Source: Fibrella aestuarina BUZ 2 (GTDB lineage Bacteria; Bacteroidota; Bacteroidia; Cytophagales; Spirosomataceae). Taken from it: a DNA stretch of 64,000 nucleotides. How positions within the stretch are numbered: position 1 is the stretch's first letter; every line of letters begins with the position of its first letter. The stretch is from the NCBI RefSeq assembly GCF_000331105.1, contig NC_020054.1, forward strand, positions 1,539,698-1,603,697, read 5' to 3'. The notes under the pieces were generated by a model that was given only the letters and a program-made list of their open reading frames with translations, had not been told where the DNA came from and ran no database searches. This document shows positions 26,164 to 35,605 of the stretch, one piece after another. A program made the position numbers and the translations under genes.

Positions 26164-27645
26164 TTATTTGGGAAACGAAATCTTGAACAACGTACCCTGG
26201 CCCGCCTCACTTTCAACGTCAATATGGCCTTTATGGCTGTTGACGATGTTCTGAGTGGCCGTCAGGCCAAGGCCCATGCCGCTTTGTTTGCCCGTAAAGA
26301 ACGGATCGAACAGGCGCTGCACGTTTTCGGGTGGAATACCACTGCCGTTATCGCGAATTTCCACGCAAACCTGCGTGTCATCGATACAATGGGTCTTGAC
26401 AATCAGCTTACCGCGTTCCGGCTCCATCGCCTCCACGGCGTTGATCAAAATGTTGGTCAGCGCCACCCGTACCTGTTCGCGGTCGAGTAGGGCGGTGCAG
26501 TCTTCGGTCGAGAACTGCGTGACCAGCTGCATTTGCTTCAGCTTGATCCGGTCAGTGACCAGATTGAGCGTGTCACGCACCACATCGTTCAGGCTCTGCG
26601 GCTGACGGTCCAGTTCGCGGGGCTTCGATGAGTTGAGCATGTCGGTGATCAAGGCACCAATGCGCTCCACGTTCCGCCCGATGATGTCGGTATATAGCTG
26701 CGTTTCTTCGTTACCGACCAGTTCCTCACGGAGCTGATCGAGAGCCAGACTCAGGTTGGTGAGCGGGTTACGTACCTCGTGGGCAATACTGCGGGCGAGC
26801 TTACCGGTCATCGTCAGCTTTTCGGCGATAATCAGTTCCTGCTGCGCTTTCTTCTGATCGGTGATGTCGCGAACAATCCCCTGGTACCACATGGGACGGC
26901 CGTTGGCATCGTCGACGGCCCAAACCGAAATCAGGCAGATCCGCTTGCGACCTAGCTTGCTCACCAGGGTCGTTTCAAAATCTTTGATCTGATTGAACTC
27001 GCGCACCGAAAACCGCAACTGCCGTAGCGTATCGAGGCGGTCGAAGAGGCGGGCGGGGTTCATCTTCAACAGTTCGTCGCGCGTGTAGCCCAGCAACTGC
27101 TCCACCGACGGGTTAACATCGCGAAACGCCATGTTGCTGTTAGCTACGAAAATGGCATCGATGGACCGCTCAAACAGCGAACGGTATTTCTTCTCCTGCT
27201 CGATCGACTTCGCCAGCGATTCAGCTTGCCGCAACGCATACCGGATACTACGCCCCAGCAACTGCGCATCAATTCGCCCCTTGACGAGGTAATCCGATGC
27301 CCCGATGGCCATGGCCGAGTAGTCGACCGACTGATCGTCCTGGCCGGTTAGCAGAATCATCGGGGAGCGACACCCGTTTTCGGTGGCCTCCTGAATCAGT
27401 TCAATCCCTGTGCGTTCGCCCAGGCGATAGTCGATCAGGTAGACGTCATACTCATTGGCGTAAATGCGTTCGAGTGCCTCCTCGTAACCTTCCACCCAAT
27501 CGAGGCGGAGATTTCGGTTTTCGGGAGCGCCCATGAGCGTGCGAGTCAGAATGTAATCATCTTCGTCGTCTTCGACCAGCAACACGCGAATGATGCTGGT
27601 CTTTTCCTGGATCTCAGGAGTAGTAGCGGGAGCAACGGTAAGCAT
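26164..27645 (-). CDS. REC-PAS histidine kinase
   Basis: The ATG at 27645 gives 493 residues; a TTG seven codons upstream is less likely. Order: receiver domain (VLLVEDDEDDY, phospho-Asp in YLIDYRLGERTG, K in YLVKGR, about 20-140), PAS domain (FERSIDAIFVANSNMAFRDVN, about 155-270), HisKA with the phospho-His in SIAHEVRNPL and HATPase with N-box NILINAVEA and G-boxes DNGSGIPPEN, GMGLGLT. There is no membrane segment, so it is cytosolic and is probably fed by another sensor through its receiver. The single-domain regulator at 27668 is 22 bases upstream. Confidence 0.93.
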   Translation of the reverse strand: MLTVAPATTPEIQEKTSIIRVLLVEDDEDDYILTRTLMGAPENRNLRLDWVEGYEEALERIYANEYDVYLIDYRLGERTGIELIQEATENGCRSPMILLTGQDDQSVDYSAMAIGASDYLVKGRIDAQLLGRSIRYALRQAESLAKSIEQEKKYRSLFERSIDAIFVANSNMAFRDVNPSVEQLLGYTRDELLKMNPARLFDRLDTLRQLRFSVREFNQIKDFETTLVSKLGRKRICLISVWAVDDANGRPMWYQGIVRDITDQKKAQQELIIAEKLTMTGKLARSIAHEVRNPLTNLSLALDQLREELVGNEETQLYTDIIGRNVERIGALITDMLNSSKPRELDRQPQSLNDVVRDTLNLVTDRIKLKQMQLVTQFSTEDCTALLDREQVRVALTNILINAVEAMEPERGKLIVKTHCIDDTQVCVEIRDNGSGIPPENVQRLFDPFFTGKQSGMGLGLTATQNIVNSHKGHIDVESEAGQGTLFKISFPK

Positions 27646-27667
27646 AACGTGAGTGTTGCTAAGCAAG

Positions 27668-28117
27668 TTAATGAGGTAATTGAACGGTCTCCAGCCAATA
27701 ATTCTTCAGGGAGCCGATCATCTCGGTAAGGCGGTTGAAACTGCTGGGTTTAACCATGTAGGAGTTAACGCCCATGGCATAGGTGCGATCTACATCGTCG
27801 CGCGATGATGACGTAGACAGAATGACTACCGGAACCCGTTTCAGATTCGGATGTGATTTGATCTCCGCCAGCGCCTGAAAGCCATTTTTTCGGGGCATAT
27901 TCAGGTCGAGCAGAATGAGGCTCGGCTGCGGGGCATTCTGATCGGAAAACCCATTTTTATGTGTCAGGTAATCCATCAATTCTTCTCCATCTTCTACAAA
28001 CTTCACCTGCGACGTGTATTGATGATGACGTAGCGCTTCATTCAGAAACAGCCGGTCGTCGGCGTCGTCATCGGCAATCAAAATCGTCTTGTGAACGTCA
28101 AAAGTAGGTGTTGTCAT
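27668..28117 (-). CDS. Single-domain response regulator (Rcp1-like)
   Basis: The 149-residue product is a receiver domain only: ILIADDDADDRLF, phospho-Asp in LILLDLNMPRKNG, Thr/Ser switch in VVILSTSSSRDD and Lys in YMVKPSSF. The insert in DYLTHKNGFSDQNAPQP is typical of the Rcp1-like family. With the REC-PAS kinase directly downstream it likely forms a phosphorelay. Confidence 0.93.
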   Translation of the reverse strand: MTTPTFDVHKTILIADDDADDRLFLNEALRHHQYTSQVKFVEDGEELMDYLTHKNGFSDQNAPQPSLILLDLNMPRKNGFQALAEIKSHPNLKRVPVVILSTSSSRDDVDRTYAMGVNSYMVKPSSFNRLTEMIGSLKNYWLETVQLPH

Positions 28118-28443
28118 TCCGGTATTGGCTGAATATGTAACAGTTAGCTACGTTAACGCACGTAGGCTGGTTAACCTATGGGTAAACTCGACTGACAAAG
28201 CAACCCGGTAGTTTTTTAAAAAGTGCTGCGCAGCCCAGGTAATTGTGGCTATTCGGGCCCGAAACTGTGGAATTCCGTCCGCATAGATTTGCTCTTTGTA
28301 AAAAACCGTACTTACTCATTTGTCCAAAAAACAGTTATGTAAGCTTGTTGATAATCAGTTAATTAGACAACGATCGGGCCGTATTAATTATATACTGGCA
28401 CGAAATTGTTAGGTAAGAGGACAACACAAGTACACTCAACGTT
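28118..28443. other. Divergent promoter region, 326 bases
   Basis: No gene is seen. It lies between a minus-strand regulator and a plus-strand barrel gene and should hold both promoters. TAGATTTG at 28284-28291 matches the Bacteroidota -7 consensus TAnnTTTG on the plus strand, though a clean -33 TTG is not at the right spacing. The 3' half is AT-rich. Confidence 0.4.
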
Positions 28444-29088
28444 ATGAAAAACTCTGTTAAAACCATCGCTGCAGCCGCCCTAATGACTCTGGGCTTTTTA
28501 GCTACCAATCACACTGCTCAAGCACAAACTCGCGTCAGAACGGGTATCAAAGGTGGTCTTTCGGCCAGTACGCTCCAATTCAACAATATTGACTTGACCG
28601 ACCGTAAGGAACGCATTGGTTTCCACGCCGGCTTATTCACTCAAATCCCGGTTGGTTCAGCCTTCGCCATTCAACCCGAATTGCTTTATTCAAATAAGGG
28701 CGCCTCGTCGAACTACCGTGCCTTAGCCCAAGACAGCCGCGCTTCGTTCAACCTGAATTACGTTGAACTACCCGTACTAGCTACCATCAAGCTCGGCAAC
28801 GCTGCCGAAATTCAAGCCGGTCCGTACGTAAGCTACCTGCTCAATTCGAACGTTAGCAATACGGGCGGGATACTGGGCAATTCGTCAATCAATCTCAACG
28901 CCGACCAATTTAACCGCGTCGATTACGGCCTCGCCGGTGGTGTCAACGTTTACTTTGGTCAACTGCTGTTAGGCCTGCGTTATGCACAGGGTCTGCAACC
29001 CATTGCGAACACAACAGCGTCTAAAGCTGTATTCGACAATGCCAAAAATGGTGTTGGCTACCTGTCGGTAGGGTACAGCTTTAACTAA
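28444..29088 (+). CDS. Porin-family outer-membrane beta-barrel protein
   Basis: The 214-residue product has a signal peptide ending at AQAQ (about residue 28) and an eight-strand type barrel pattern (GIKGGLSASTL, FHAGLFTQIPVG, FAIQPELLYSNKG, YVELPVLATIKLG, AGPYVSYLL, YGLAGGVNVYF, LLLGLRYAQGL) ending in YLSVGYSFN with the aromatic C-terminus of barrel proteins. Such PorT/OmpX-like proteins are common in Bacteroidota; function unknown. Confidence 0.88.
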   Translation: MKNSVKTIAAAALMTLGFLATNHTAQAQTRVRTGIKGGLSASTLQFNNIDLTDRKERIGFHAGLFTQIPVGSAFAIQPELLYSNKGASSNYRALAQDSRASFNLNYVELPVLATIKLGNAAEIQAGPYVSYLLNSNVSNTGGILGNSSINLNADQFNRVDYGLAGGVNVYFGQLLLGLRYAQGLQPIANTTASKAVFDNAKNGVGYLSVGYSFN

Positions 29089-29115
29089 ACAGCCAAGTAG
29101 ACTGGAAGTCACAGC

Positions 29116-29178
29116 AATCGTGTGCGAAACGCTCTATGTCAACCCGCAATGGAATCATAAAGCGCTTCGTACACGATT
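29116..29178. terminator. Imperfect hairpin between convergent genes
   Basis: Bases 29116-29138 (AATCGTGTGCGAAACGC...) pair with 29156-29178 with three mismatches in 23. It lies between the barrel gene and the convergent sigma-54 activator. Confidence 0.7.
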
Positions 29179-29185
29179 TGGCGTT

Positions 29186-30664
29186 TTACAAATGAATGTC
29201 GTACGCCTTTAGCTTGTTGTACAACGTTTTGCGATCAATATTCAAAACCTCAGCGGCCTTCGTTTTGTTATAACCCGTTTTTTCGAGCACTTTCAAAATG
29301 GCTACTCGCTCAGCACTTTCTGAGACAGACTTCAGGTTATTGCCACTACCCTGAGCTGCCTGCTGGACAACCGGCGGTGAACCCGGCCGAACCGAATCGA
29401 CAACGTAGCTCACGGTTTCCTCAGGTGTGATGTAGGTAGGCGAAACAATCTCGTGGGGAAGCACATCAACAGTGATGTAATCGCCCTGGGTCAGCAGCAC
29501 CGCCCGCTTCACCACGTTTTGCAGTTCGCGAAGGTTACCATGCCAGTAATAGTCTCTGAACTTGTCCCGGGCCTCATCGTCGAAGCCTAGCACGTCTTTC
29601 TCAAGCTGTTGATTAGCGATTTCGAGGAAATGCTCGGCAAACAACATGATATCGGCGCGTCGCTCGCGTAGGGCTGGCAGATCGATCCGAAATTCATCGA
29701 GCCGGTGGTAGATGTCTTCCCGGAAGCGGCCCTGCCGCACGGCATCACGAAGGTCTTCGTTGGTGGCACACAGGATGCGCACATCGACGCTGATGTCGGT
29801 ATTGCCACCTACCCGCTTGATTTTCCGCTCCTGCAAGACGCGCAACAGCTTGATCTGATTCTCGTAAGAGAGGTTGCCAATTTCATCGAGAAACAACGTA
29901 CCGCCGTTAGCTACCTCAAACGAACCGATCTTGTCCGACATGGCACCCGTAAAGGCACCTTTTACGTGACCAAATAGTTCGCTTCCGGCCAGTTCTTTAG
30001 ACAGCGCTCCGCAATCGATGGCTACAAACGGCTTATCGGCGCGTTTGCTGCTCAGGTGAATGGCGTTGGCGACAAATTCTTTGCCAGTGCCGGTTTCGCC
30101 CGTAATGATCACCGACATATTGGTGGGGGCGATCAGTTCGATGTGTTTTTGAAGCTGTTCGGCCGCGCGGCTTTTTCCGAAGATAAACCGTTTGCCCGAG
30201 GGGGCCAATTCGCGGCTGCGGCTGGACTTTGGGGCGGTAGCCGATTTGGCAGGCTCGATAGCAGAAGGCTGCGTCTGAGCCGTGGTTTTGGCTGTAGGTA
30301 CGTTCCGTTTCTCCAGTGCCCCCCGAATCGTGTAAAGAATTTCGTCGGGGAGAAGCGGTTTGGTTACGTAATCGTATGCGCCATATTTGAGGGCCTGTAC
30401 GGCAATGCGTACATCGGAATAGCCGGTGATGATAATAACTGCCGTAGCTGGGCTGAGTACTTTTATGCGCCGCAGCATATCGAGGCCATCGGTATCGGGA
30501 AGCTTAAAATCACAAATGACCAGATCGTACGATTCTTTGCGCAGGAGCGAGAGACCATCTTCGCCCCGCTGAGCCGACGCCGTTTTGTACTTCTGTTTGC
30601 CCAGGAATTTCTCTAGCAACACACAGATGTCATTATTGTCGTCGATTATCAGGATTTTTTCCAT
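29186..30664 (-). CDS. Sigma-54-dependent NtrC-family response regulator
   Basis: The ATG at 30664 gives 492 residues. A receiver domain (ILIIDDNNDI, phospho-Asp in VICDFKLPDTDG) is followed by a linker, a sigma-54 AAA+ domain with Walker A GETGTGKE, the sigma-54 contact loop GAFTGA, Walker B GGTLFLDEIG and the arginine-finger region RFREDIYHRL, and a C-terminal Fis-type helix-turn-helix (AILKVLEKTGYNKTKAAEVLNIDRKTLYNKL). All key motifs are intact. Its cognate kinase may be one of those nearby. Confidence 0.95.
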   Translation of the reverse strand: MEKILIIDDNNDICVLLEKFLGKQKYKTASAQRGEDGLSLLRKESYDLVICDFKLPDTDGLDMLRRIKVLSPATAVIIITGYSDVRIAVQALKYGAYDYVTKPLLPDEILYTIRGALEKRNVPTAKTTAQTQPSAIEPAKSATAPKSSRSRELAPSGKRFIFGKSRAAEQLQKHIELIAPTNMSVIITGETGTGKEFVANAIHLSSKRADKPFVAIDCGALSKELAGSELFGHVKGAFTGAMSDKIGSFEVANGGTLFLDEIGNLSYENQIKLLRVLQERKIKRVGGNTDISVDVRILCATNEDLRDAVRQGRFREDIYHRLDEFRIDLPALRERRADIMLFAEHFLEIANQQLEKDVLGFDDEARDKFRDYYWHGNLRELQNVVKRAVLLTQGDYITVDVLPHEIVSPTYITPEETVSYVVDSVRPGSPPVVQQAAQGSGNNLKSVSESAERVAILKVLEKTGYNKTKAAEVLNIDRKTLYNKLKAYDIHL

Positions 30665-30808
30665 AAGCAAATGCCCGAACTAACCTTGACAGGAATTCGG
30701 GCCTTGTTAGCCATTGATGGGTACAGTGGGTAAGGTGTAAAAGTAGCCCGCTGGGGGAACGCCTTTGATTCGTTGACTAATCTACAAAATTAATCGTCTG
30801 CAAATGCG

Positions 30809-31177
30809 CTAGACCTGAATTGATTCCAGAGCCTGCTCTACGGTCTTACGTGTAAATGGTTTACCCATGAAATAATCGGCACCCTGATCGCTGGCACGTT
30901 TTCGCTCGGCAATGCCGTCGAATGCGCTGATCATCACGACTTTAGGGTTGGAAACGCTGTCTTTTTTGATGGTTGGTAATAGATCGAAACCGACACCGTC
31001 GGGAAGATTTAAGTCCAAAAAGATAGCGTCAAAATGCTGTTGTGATAAACATTGACGACCTTCTTCCAACATGTGTGCGCAAGTAGGTTGGTACCCGAGC
31101 CGACGAAGTAAGCCAGAAAGAAGCAGACATATGTCGGCCTCGTCGTCCACGATCAGCACGTGCTTCGACTGATTCAT
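30809..31177 (-). CDS. Single-domain response regulator
   Basis: The 122-residue product starts at the ATG at 31177. It has VLIVDDEADICLLL, phospho-Asp in AIFLDLNLPDG, the switch Ser in VVMISAFDG and Lys in YFMGKPF. Nothing follows the receiver domain. It is transcribed toward the sigma-54 activator, 144 bases away, so the two may share a signalling pathway. Confidence 0.88.
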   Translation of the reverse strand: MNQSKHVLIVDDEADICLLLSGLLRRLGYQPTCAHMLEEGRQCLSQQHFDAIFLDLNLPDGVGFDLLPTIKKDSVSNPKVVMISAFDGIAERKRASDQGADYFMGKPFTRKTVEQALESIQV

Positions 31178-31682
31178 AATTGTTTGTGTAGTCGGTCTTA
31201 ACGGATACCCTTGTGCTGAGCCGCCTACTCGTGTGCCGGTCATGTTAAAAGTATGTTACGTTTTTAAATTTCTATTGTATAGTGTACCATATAAAATATA
31301 GTGCCTGAATTTGCAACCTGGTCTGTATTTCAGAATATTACCAACCTAAATGGCCGTTACAGAACCACTTAAGGGGCTGGCGACTTCAGAAATAAATATA
31401 CTCAGCCTAAACGGCATCTGCGCGATTGGGGAAAAGTGTGGATTTGTTTACTAGGTAGGCCGCTTAAGTTGGGGAATATTTTCTACACTACTTGTGTGGT
31501 AACGTTGCTGATATCGATTGCAGAAAAAAAGTTTTTGGGGTGTATATGCCTCATTTCTACGCTTATGAGTACTTCAGTCCACACAGAACATATGTCGGGT
31601 GCAGAATTGGCATAATTTTCTCCTACTCAGTAACAGAACGCGAGACAAGTTGTTCTGATTTACTCAACACACAACGAACGTT
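31178..31682. other. AT-rich intergenic region, 505 bases
   Basis: No gene or strong RNA structure was seen. It lies between a minus-strand regulator and the plus-strand DUF5670 gene and should hold their promoters. It is clearly more AT-rich than the flanks. I looked for TAnnTTTG with a TTG about 20 bases upstream and found only partial matches (for example TGAATTTG near 31304). Confidence 0.4.
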
Positions 31683-31844
31683 ATGGGAAATTTGCTGTAC
31701 ACAATAGCTGTGATTCTGGTCATCATCTGGGCGCTTGGATTCTTAGGATTCAATAGCTTCGGTATGGGTGGGCTTATCCATGCTTTGTTAGTTATAGCGA
31801 TCATAGCGGTCCTGTTCCGGCTAATTAGCGGACGTGGCGTTTGA
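31683..31844 (+). CDS. DUF5670/lmo0937-family small membrane protein (53 aa)
   Basis: The 53-residue product reads MGNLLYTIAVILVIIWALG, a Gly-rich turn, then HALLVIAIIAVLFRLISGR: two membrane segments with a short basic end. This is the pattern of the lmo0937/DUF5670 family, often stress-induced. It is short enough to be missed by standard gene calling. The ATG is at 31683 and the TGA at 31842. Confidence 0.85.
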   Translation: MGNLLYTIAVILVIIWALGFLGFNSFGMGGLIHALLVIAIIAVLFRLISGRGV

Positions 31845-31993
31845 TACACGCCCCTGTTCGGTCTATGCAGCCCTTCGGGCCAAGGCATCACGGAAGTGAC
31901 CTAAGCCTGACTCCAAAGTAGACACTTAGTAAGTGGTACGTTTAGGTTTAGGTGGTTTCATTTTAGGTTAAGTACAAGTTACGGTGGGTACGG

Positions 31994-32029
31994 AATCCCT
32001 GCATCAGTTTGAGTGCAGGGATTTTTATT
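31994..32029 (+). terminator. Intrinsic terminator
   Basis: AATCCCTGCA pairs with TGCAGGGATT around a 10-base loop, followed by TTTATTT. It ends the DUF5670 transcript, 150 bases after its stop. Confidence 0.87.
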
Positions 32030-32049
32030 TGTATACAGTCATCGTCTGG

Positions 32050-32160
32050 AAAGTCATCAGAAAAAAGGGTCCGTAGTCTGGAAAGTCGGTCAAGTGTTGC
32101 TCACGCGAAGCAATCAACTTAACAACTCTCCAGACTACGGACCCTTTTTCTGATGACTTT
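32050..32160. terminator. Long hairpin between convergent genes
   Basis: Bases 32050-32082 pair with 32129-32160 over about 32 bp with a single one-base bulge in the A/T run. The loop is 46 bases. It lies just after the stop of the LytTR gene, so it likely ends that transcript. Confidence 0.85.
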
Positions 32161-32168
32161 CTAGGCAC

Positions 32169-32915
32169 TCAAAGAGACATCATCTCCTTGAAGCGAATGG
32201 CTTGTCGGCGGCTGATTTCGATTTTGTCGTTGCTGCCCCGGAGCGTCACGAGCAGTCCGCCACTAAACCAGGGCTCAATCTTATCAATCCATTGCAGGTT
32301 GATGATGTGTTTCCGGTTGGCCCGGAAATAGGTAGCCGGGTCGAGGCGATCTTCCAGCGCATTGAGCGATTTGAGCACCAGCGGTTTCTGATCATCGAAA
32401 TACAGCCGGACGTAGTTGCCCATCGACTCAAAGAGGCGCACCTTGCCCAGTTTCACAAACCAGCATTTCTCACCGTCTTTGACAAAGACCTGATCGTTTT
32501 CGCCCAATAGCTTGGTTGCGTCCTTGGGTACGTTCGGCGTACGTTCGGCCGTTGACCCGTGCAGTAGTTCTTCCTCGACGCGGTGGATCGCCTCGCTGAG
32601 CCGGGCCAGATCAACTGGCTTCAGCAGGTAATCGAGCGCATTGAATTCAAAGGCTTTGATGGCATACTCGTCATAGGCTGTCGTAAACACGACCTCGGGC
32701 GTGCGGCCCTCAATCGATTGCAGGAGTTCGAAGCCGTTCTTGCCCGGCATCTGAATGTCCAGAAACAGCAAATCGGGTTGCAGGTCGTCGATCATGGGCA
32801 GCGCTTCGTCGGCGTTGGCGGCTTCGCCAATGATATCTACTTTGGGAAAGTTCTCCAGCAGGCGGCGCAGTTCGTTGCGGGCCAGCCGCTCATCGTCGAT
32901 GATCAGGGTTTTCAT
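32169..32915 (-). CDS. LytTR-family response regulator (second pair)
   Basis: The 248-residue product has a receiver domain (IIDDERLARNELRRLL, phospho-Asp in LLFLDIQMPGKNG, K in YLLKPVDL) and a LytTR domain (VKLGKVRLFESMGNYVRLYF, FRANRKHIINLQWIDKIEPWF). It sits 36 bases downstream of the LytS-type kinase below, with which it forms a standard pair. Confidence 0.95.
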   Translation of the reverse strand: MKTLIIDDERLARNELRRLLENFPKVDIIGEAANADEALPMIDDLQPDLLFLDIQMPGKNGFELLQSIEGRTPEVVFTTAYDEYAIKAFEFNALDYLLKPVDLARLSEAIHRVEEELLHGSTAERTPNVPKDATKLLGENDQVFVKDGEKCWFVKLGKVRLFESMGNYVRLYFDDQKPLVLKSLNALEDRLDPATYFRANRKHIINLQWIDKIEPWFSGGLLVTLRGSNDKIEISRRQAIRFKEMMSL

Positions 32916-32951
32916 AAAAGGGAGTTTACTGGGCGGTTAGCGTTGGGAGCC

Positions 32952-34046
32952 TCATACATGCTGCAAGTGATCGCGCTTGAAGACACCTTCAGACTGCTGC
33001 GGAACCACAACGTCGGCGGCCACGATACCAGCCGTTTCCTGCTGAATGGCAAAGTGGGCGTCGGTGCCATACAGCAGTTCGAGGCGTTGGGCAGTGTTTT
33101 TCAAGCCAAAACCGCCCGAAGCCGTTTCTTTGGTCATGGCATCGGGTTGTAACGTACCTGTGTTCCGAATGCAGATGTGAAGTTGGTCGCGGCCCGACGT
33201 ACCCGTTTCGATGCGGCCGATAAGCTCCACGAAGCCGCCACTAACGGCTTTCGACACGCCGTGTTTGATGGCGTTTTCGACCAGTGTCTGAAGCATCATC
33301 GGCGGCACCTGCCAGTAGTTGGCCTGCGGATCGACGCTGATGCGGCATTCGAGGCGGTCTTCATACCGGATCTTTTCCAGCGACAGGTAGTCCTGCACGG
33401 TTTTCACTTCTTCGCGCAGTTCAACGGTCTTGCGGCGGTCGGCGAGTAGTGAGTTACGCAGCAGATTCGACAGTTGAGTAATCCCCTGCTGCGCTTTCTG
33501 CGGATTCTCGTAGACCAGCGCCCGAATGCTGTTGAGGGCGTTGAACATGAAGTGCGGGTTCATCTGCGACCGTAGCACTTTGGCTTCCGTTTCCCGGATC
33601 GACGTTTTCAGGAGGATCTTCTCGATTTCGGCATCCCGCGAGCGTTCCACATAATGGTAGGCCGTGTAGCTTAGAATCCAGGCCATCATCGTTTTGACCC
33701 AGTTGACCATATTGGCGATAAAGGTCGACACGGTGCTCATGCGCAGGTCGGTGATCAGGCTCAGGTCGAATGGGAAATTGACGAAGGTCATGATAAACGC
33801 CAGCACGATAACGGAGCCCAATACACGCGGTGCCAGTTTGTAGAACGGCAACCGAACCCAGTTCCAACGTTTGATGGTGAGGCGGTATAGGTGCGTCAGG
33901 CTGATGCCAAGCAGAATATTGGCCAGCGTGAGGTAGAATATTTCTGGTACGAACCCCTCGTCGATCCAATAGATGATGAACTCGGTCATCATCAGGAGCG
34001 TCCAGCCGACGATTTGGCAAAACCAGTAAACACGTTGCTTCGACAT
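32952..34046 (-). CDS. LytS-family sensor histidine kinase (second pair)
   Basis: The 364-residue product has about four membrane segments in residues 5-130, a His_kinase domain with the phospho-His in MNPHFMFNALN, N-box LVENAIKHGVSKA and G-box GGFGLKNTAQRLELL. It matches the canonical motifs more closely than the kinase beside the RiPP array. No sensor domain is seen, so the signal is probably membrane-borne. Confidence 0.94.
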   Translation of the reverse strand: MSKQRVYWFCQIVGWTLLMMTEFIIYWIDEGFVPEIFYLTLANILLGISLTHLYRLTIKRWNWVRLPFYKLAPRVLGSVIVLAFIMTFVNFPFDLSLITDLRMSTVSTFIANMVNWVKTMMAWILSYTAYHYVERSRDAEIEKILLKTSIRETEAKVLRSQMNPHFMFNALNSIRALVYENPQKAQQGITQLSNLLRNSLLADRRKTVELREEVKTVQDYLSLEKIRYEDRLECRISVDPQANYWQVPPMMLQTLVENAIKHGVSKAVSGGFVELIGRIETGTSGRDQLHICIRNTGTLQPDAMTKETASGGFGLKNTAQRLELLYGTDAHFAIQQETAGIVAADVVVPQQSEGVFKRDHLQHV

Positions 34047-34230
34047 AGGATAAAGTGGCTTGCGAGAGCCTGCTAACGAAACTACGTAAAAAATGCCCGT
34101 AGCGGGGCCCCCTTTATGCGAAGCCCGCCGATCGCTGGATAAGGCTCGACATTCGGCGGATGAACGGGCTTAAACACCAACGACCAGCTTTTGCGTAAAA
34201 GCTGGTCGTTGGTGTTGGGTATGAACGTAC

Positions 34231-34875
34231 TTACAGTTCGAGGTAGCTGTTGACTGCGAAGAGGTGTGCCGTATCGTTGGCAACGTCCAGCGTAAAGGTG
34301 CCAGACTGATAGGTATAGGTTAGCTTATAGAGGCATAGGTTACTGTGTTCAAACTGATCCATGCGCGCCAGCGGATAGCCAAGCAGCCACGACAGCAAAA
34401 TCCGCATCGCCCGCCCGTGCATGGCAACCAGCACCGGCGATTCGTCGGTCTGGGCTAGAATGTGGTCGATAGCCGGGCGTTGACGGGCCATTACCTGCTC
34501 GGGGCTTTCGCCCTGCTCGGTGGGCATCGCCGTGTTGCCAGCCGACCAGTTCTCGATCAGCGTCCGGTAATAGTCGTCGTCGAGCGTGTTGGGGACTTTG
34601 CCCTCCATGATGCCCCAGCTGATCTCGTTCAGGCCGGAGAGCTTCTCAAAAGGAATGCCCAACTCGATAAACGATTCGACGGTCTGGTACGTCCGAATCA
34701 GCGTTGAGGTGTAAATCTTGGCAAAGGGTACATGCTGATAAGCCTGGAAAAACGCCGCCGCCTGCGCCCGTCCCATGTCGTTAAGGCTGGCGTCGACCCC
34801 GCTGCCCTGCACAACCCCCCGGCGATTATAGTCCGTTTCGCCGTGTCGAATAATATATAGCTCCTTCTTAGCCAA
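34231..34875 (-). CDS. Histidine phosphatase superfamily protein
   Basis: The 214-residue product has the phosphoglycerate-mutase-like catalytic motif IIRHGETDYNRRG at residues 8-20 and the second His in VLVAMHGRAMRILLSWLLG. The gene must start with TTG at 34875, as no in-frame ATG lies close enough upstream of the RHG motif. The substrate may be a small phosphorylated sugar or nucleotide. Confidence 0.92.
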   Translation of the reverse strand: MAKKELYIIRHGETDYNRRGVVQGSGVDASLNDMGRAQAAAFFQAYQHVPFAKIYTSTLIRTYQTVESFIELGIPFEKLSGLNEISWGIMEGKVPNTLDDDYYRTLIENWSAGNTAMPTEQGESPEQVMARQRPAIDHILAQTDESPVLVAMHGRAMRILLSWLLGYPLARMDQFEHSNLCLYKLTYTYQSGTFTLDVANDTAHLFAVNSYLEL

Positions 34876-34940
34876 AAGCGATTGGTGTTCCGGTTTCGGA
34901 ACCTAAATTGGCCGCAAAAGTACGGAAAAATCAGTTGATT

Positions 34941-35357
34941 ATGAACGCTAACGTCAACTTAGCCAACTTAGCCGAGTTTCACCAGCAGTCGATCGTTGGC
35001 CATCTGGGAATCGAATTCCTGGAAGCGACCGACGCCCACCTGACAGCCCGTATGCCGGTAGACGAACGTACCCAGCAGCCGTTTGGCATTCTGCACGGCG
35101 GGGCTTCGGTCGTGTTGGCCGAATCGTTGGGCAGCGTGGCATCGGTGCTGCGAATCGACACGAACACTCACCGGGCCGTGGGGCTTGAGATCAACGCCAA
35201 CCATATCCGGTCGGTATCGTCGGGTTGGGTTTATGGCAAATGCACGCCCATTCATCTGGGCCGTACCACTCACGTCTGGGACATTCGGATCACCGACGAA
35301 GCCGAACGCCTCGTGTGCGTCAGCCGACTAACGATTGCCATCATTGCCGCAAGATGA
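34941..35357 (+). CDS. PaaI-type hotdog thioesterase
   Basis: The ATG at 34941 gives 138 residues with the hotdog-fold active-site block PFGILHGGASVVLAESLGS and a later AVGLEINANHIRSV. Such proteins hydrolyse acyl- or aryl-CoA thioesters, often DHNA-CoA in menaquinone synthesis. The substrate is not shown by the neighbours. Confidence 0.92.
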   Translation: MNANVNLANLAEFHQQSIVGHLGIEFLEATDAHLTARMPVDERTQQPFGILHGGASVVLAESLGSVASVLRIDTNTHRAVGLEINANHIRSVSSGWVYGKCTPIHLGRTTHVWDIRITDEAERLVCVSRLTIAIIAAR

Positions 35358-35605
35358 TAAAAATCAGTTTATCGGAATAATACAAAAATGGCTTCGTTGG
35401 GGTCAATGCTGGAGCTTATCCACGCATAAAGGCCTAAATTTTGGGCAAGCGTATCTCAATAAAGTGCATTTGCGCGCCACGAAGGCCCATGTTAATAGAT
35501 GGTATCAATGCCTGATTGATAGAACCGATAAGACAGGTATTCATTTTCGCCTCAATTTTGTGCTGAAAACGCATCGTTTACAGAGACAACCTGTCTATCA
35601 ACTCT

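Larger units (their letters stand above)
31845..32168. other. Intergenic region with terminator and long hairpin, 324 bases
   Basis: No gene was seen. It holds the terminator at 31994-32023 and the hairpin at 32050-32160, listed separately. A direct repeat GTCTGGAAAGTC occurs at 32044-32055 and 32076-32087. The stretch 31845-31990 is the 3' untranslated part of the DUF5670 transcript or a small unrecognised RNA. Confidence 0.5.
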
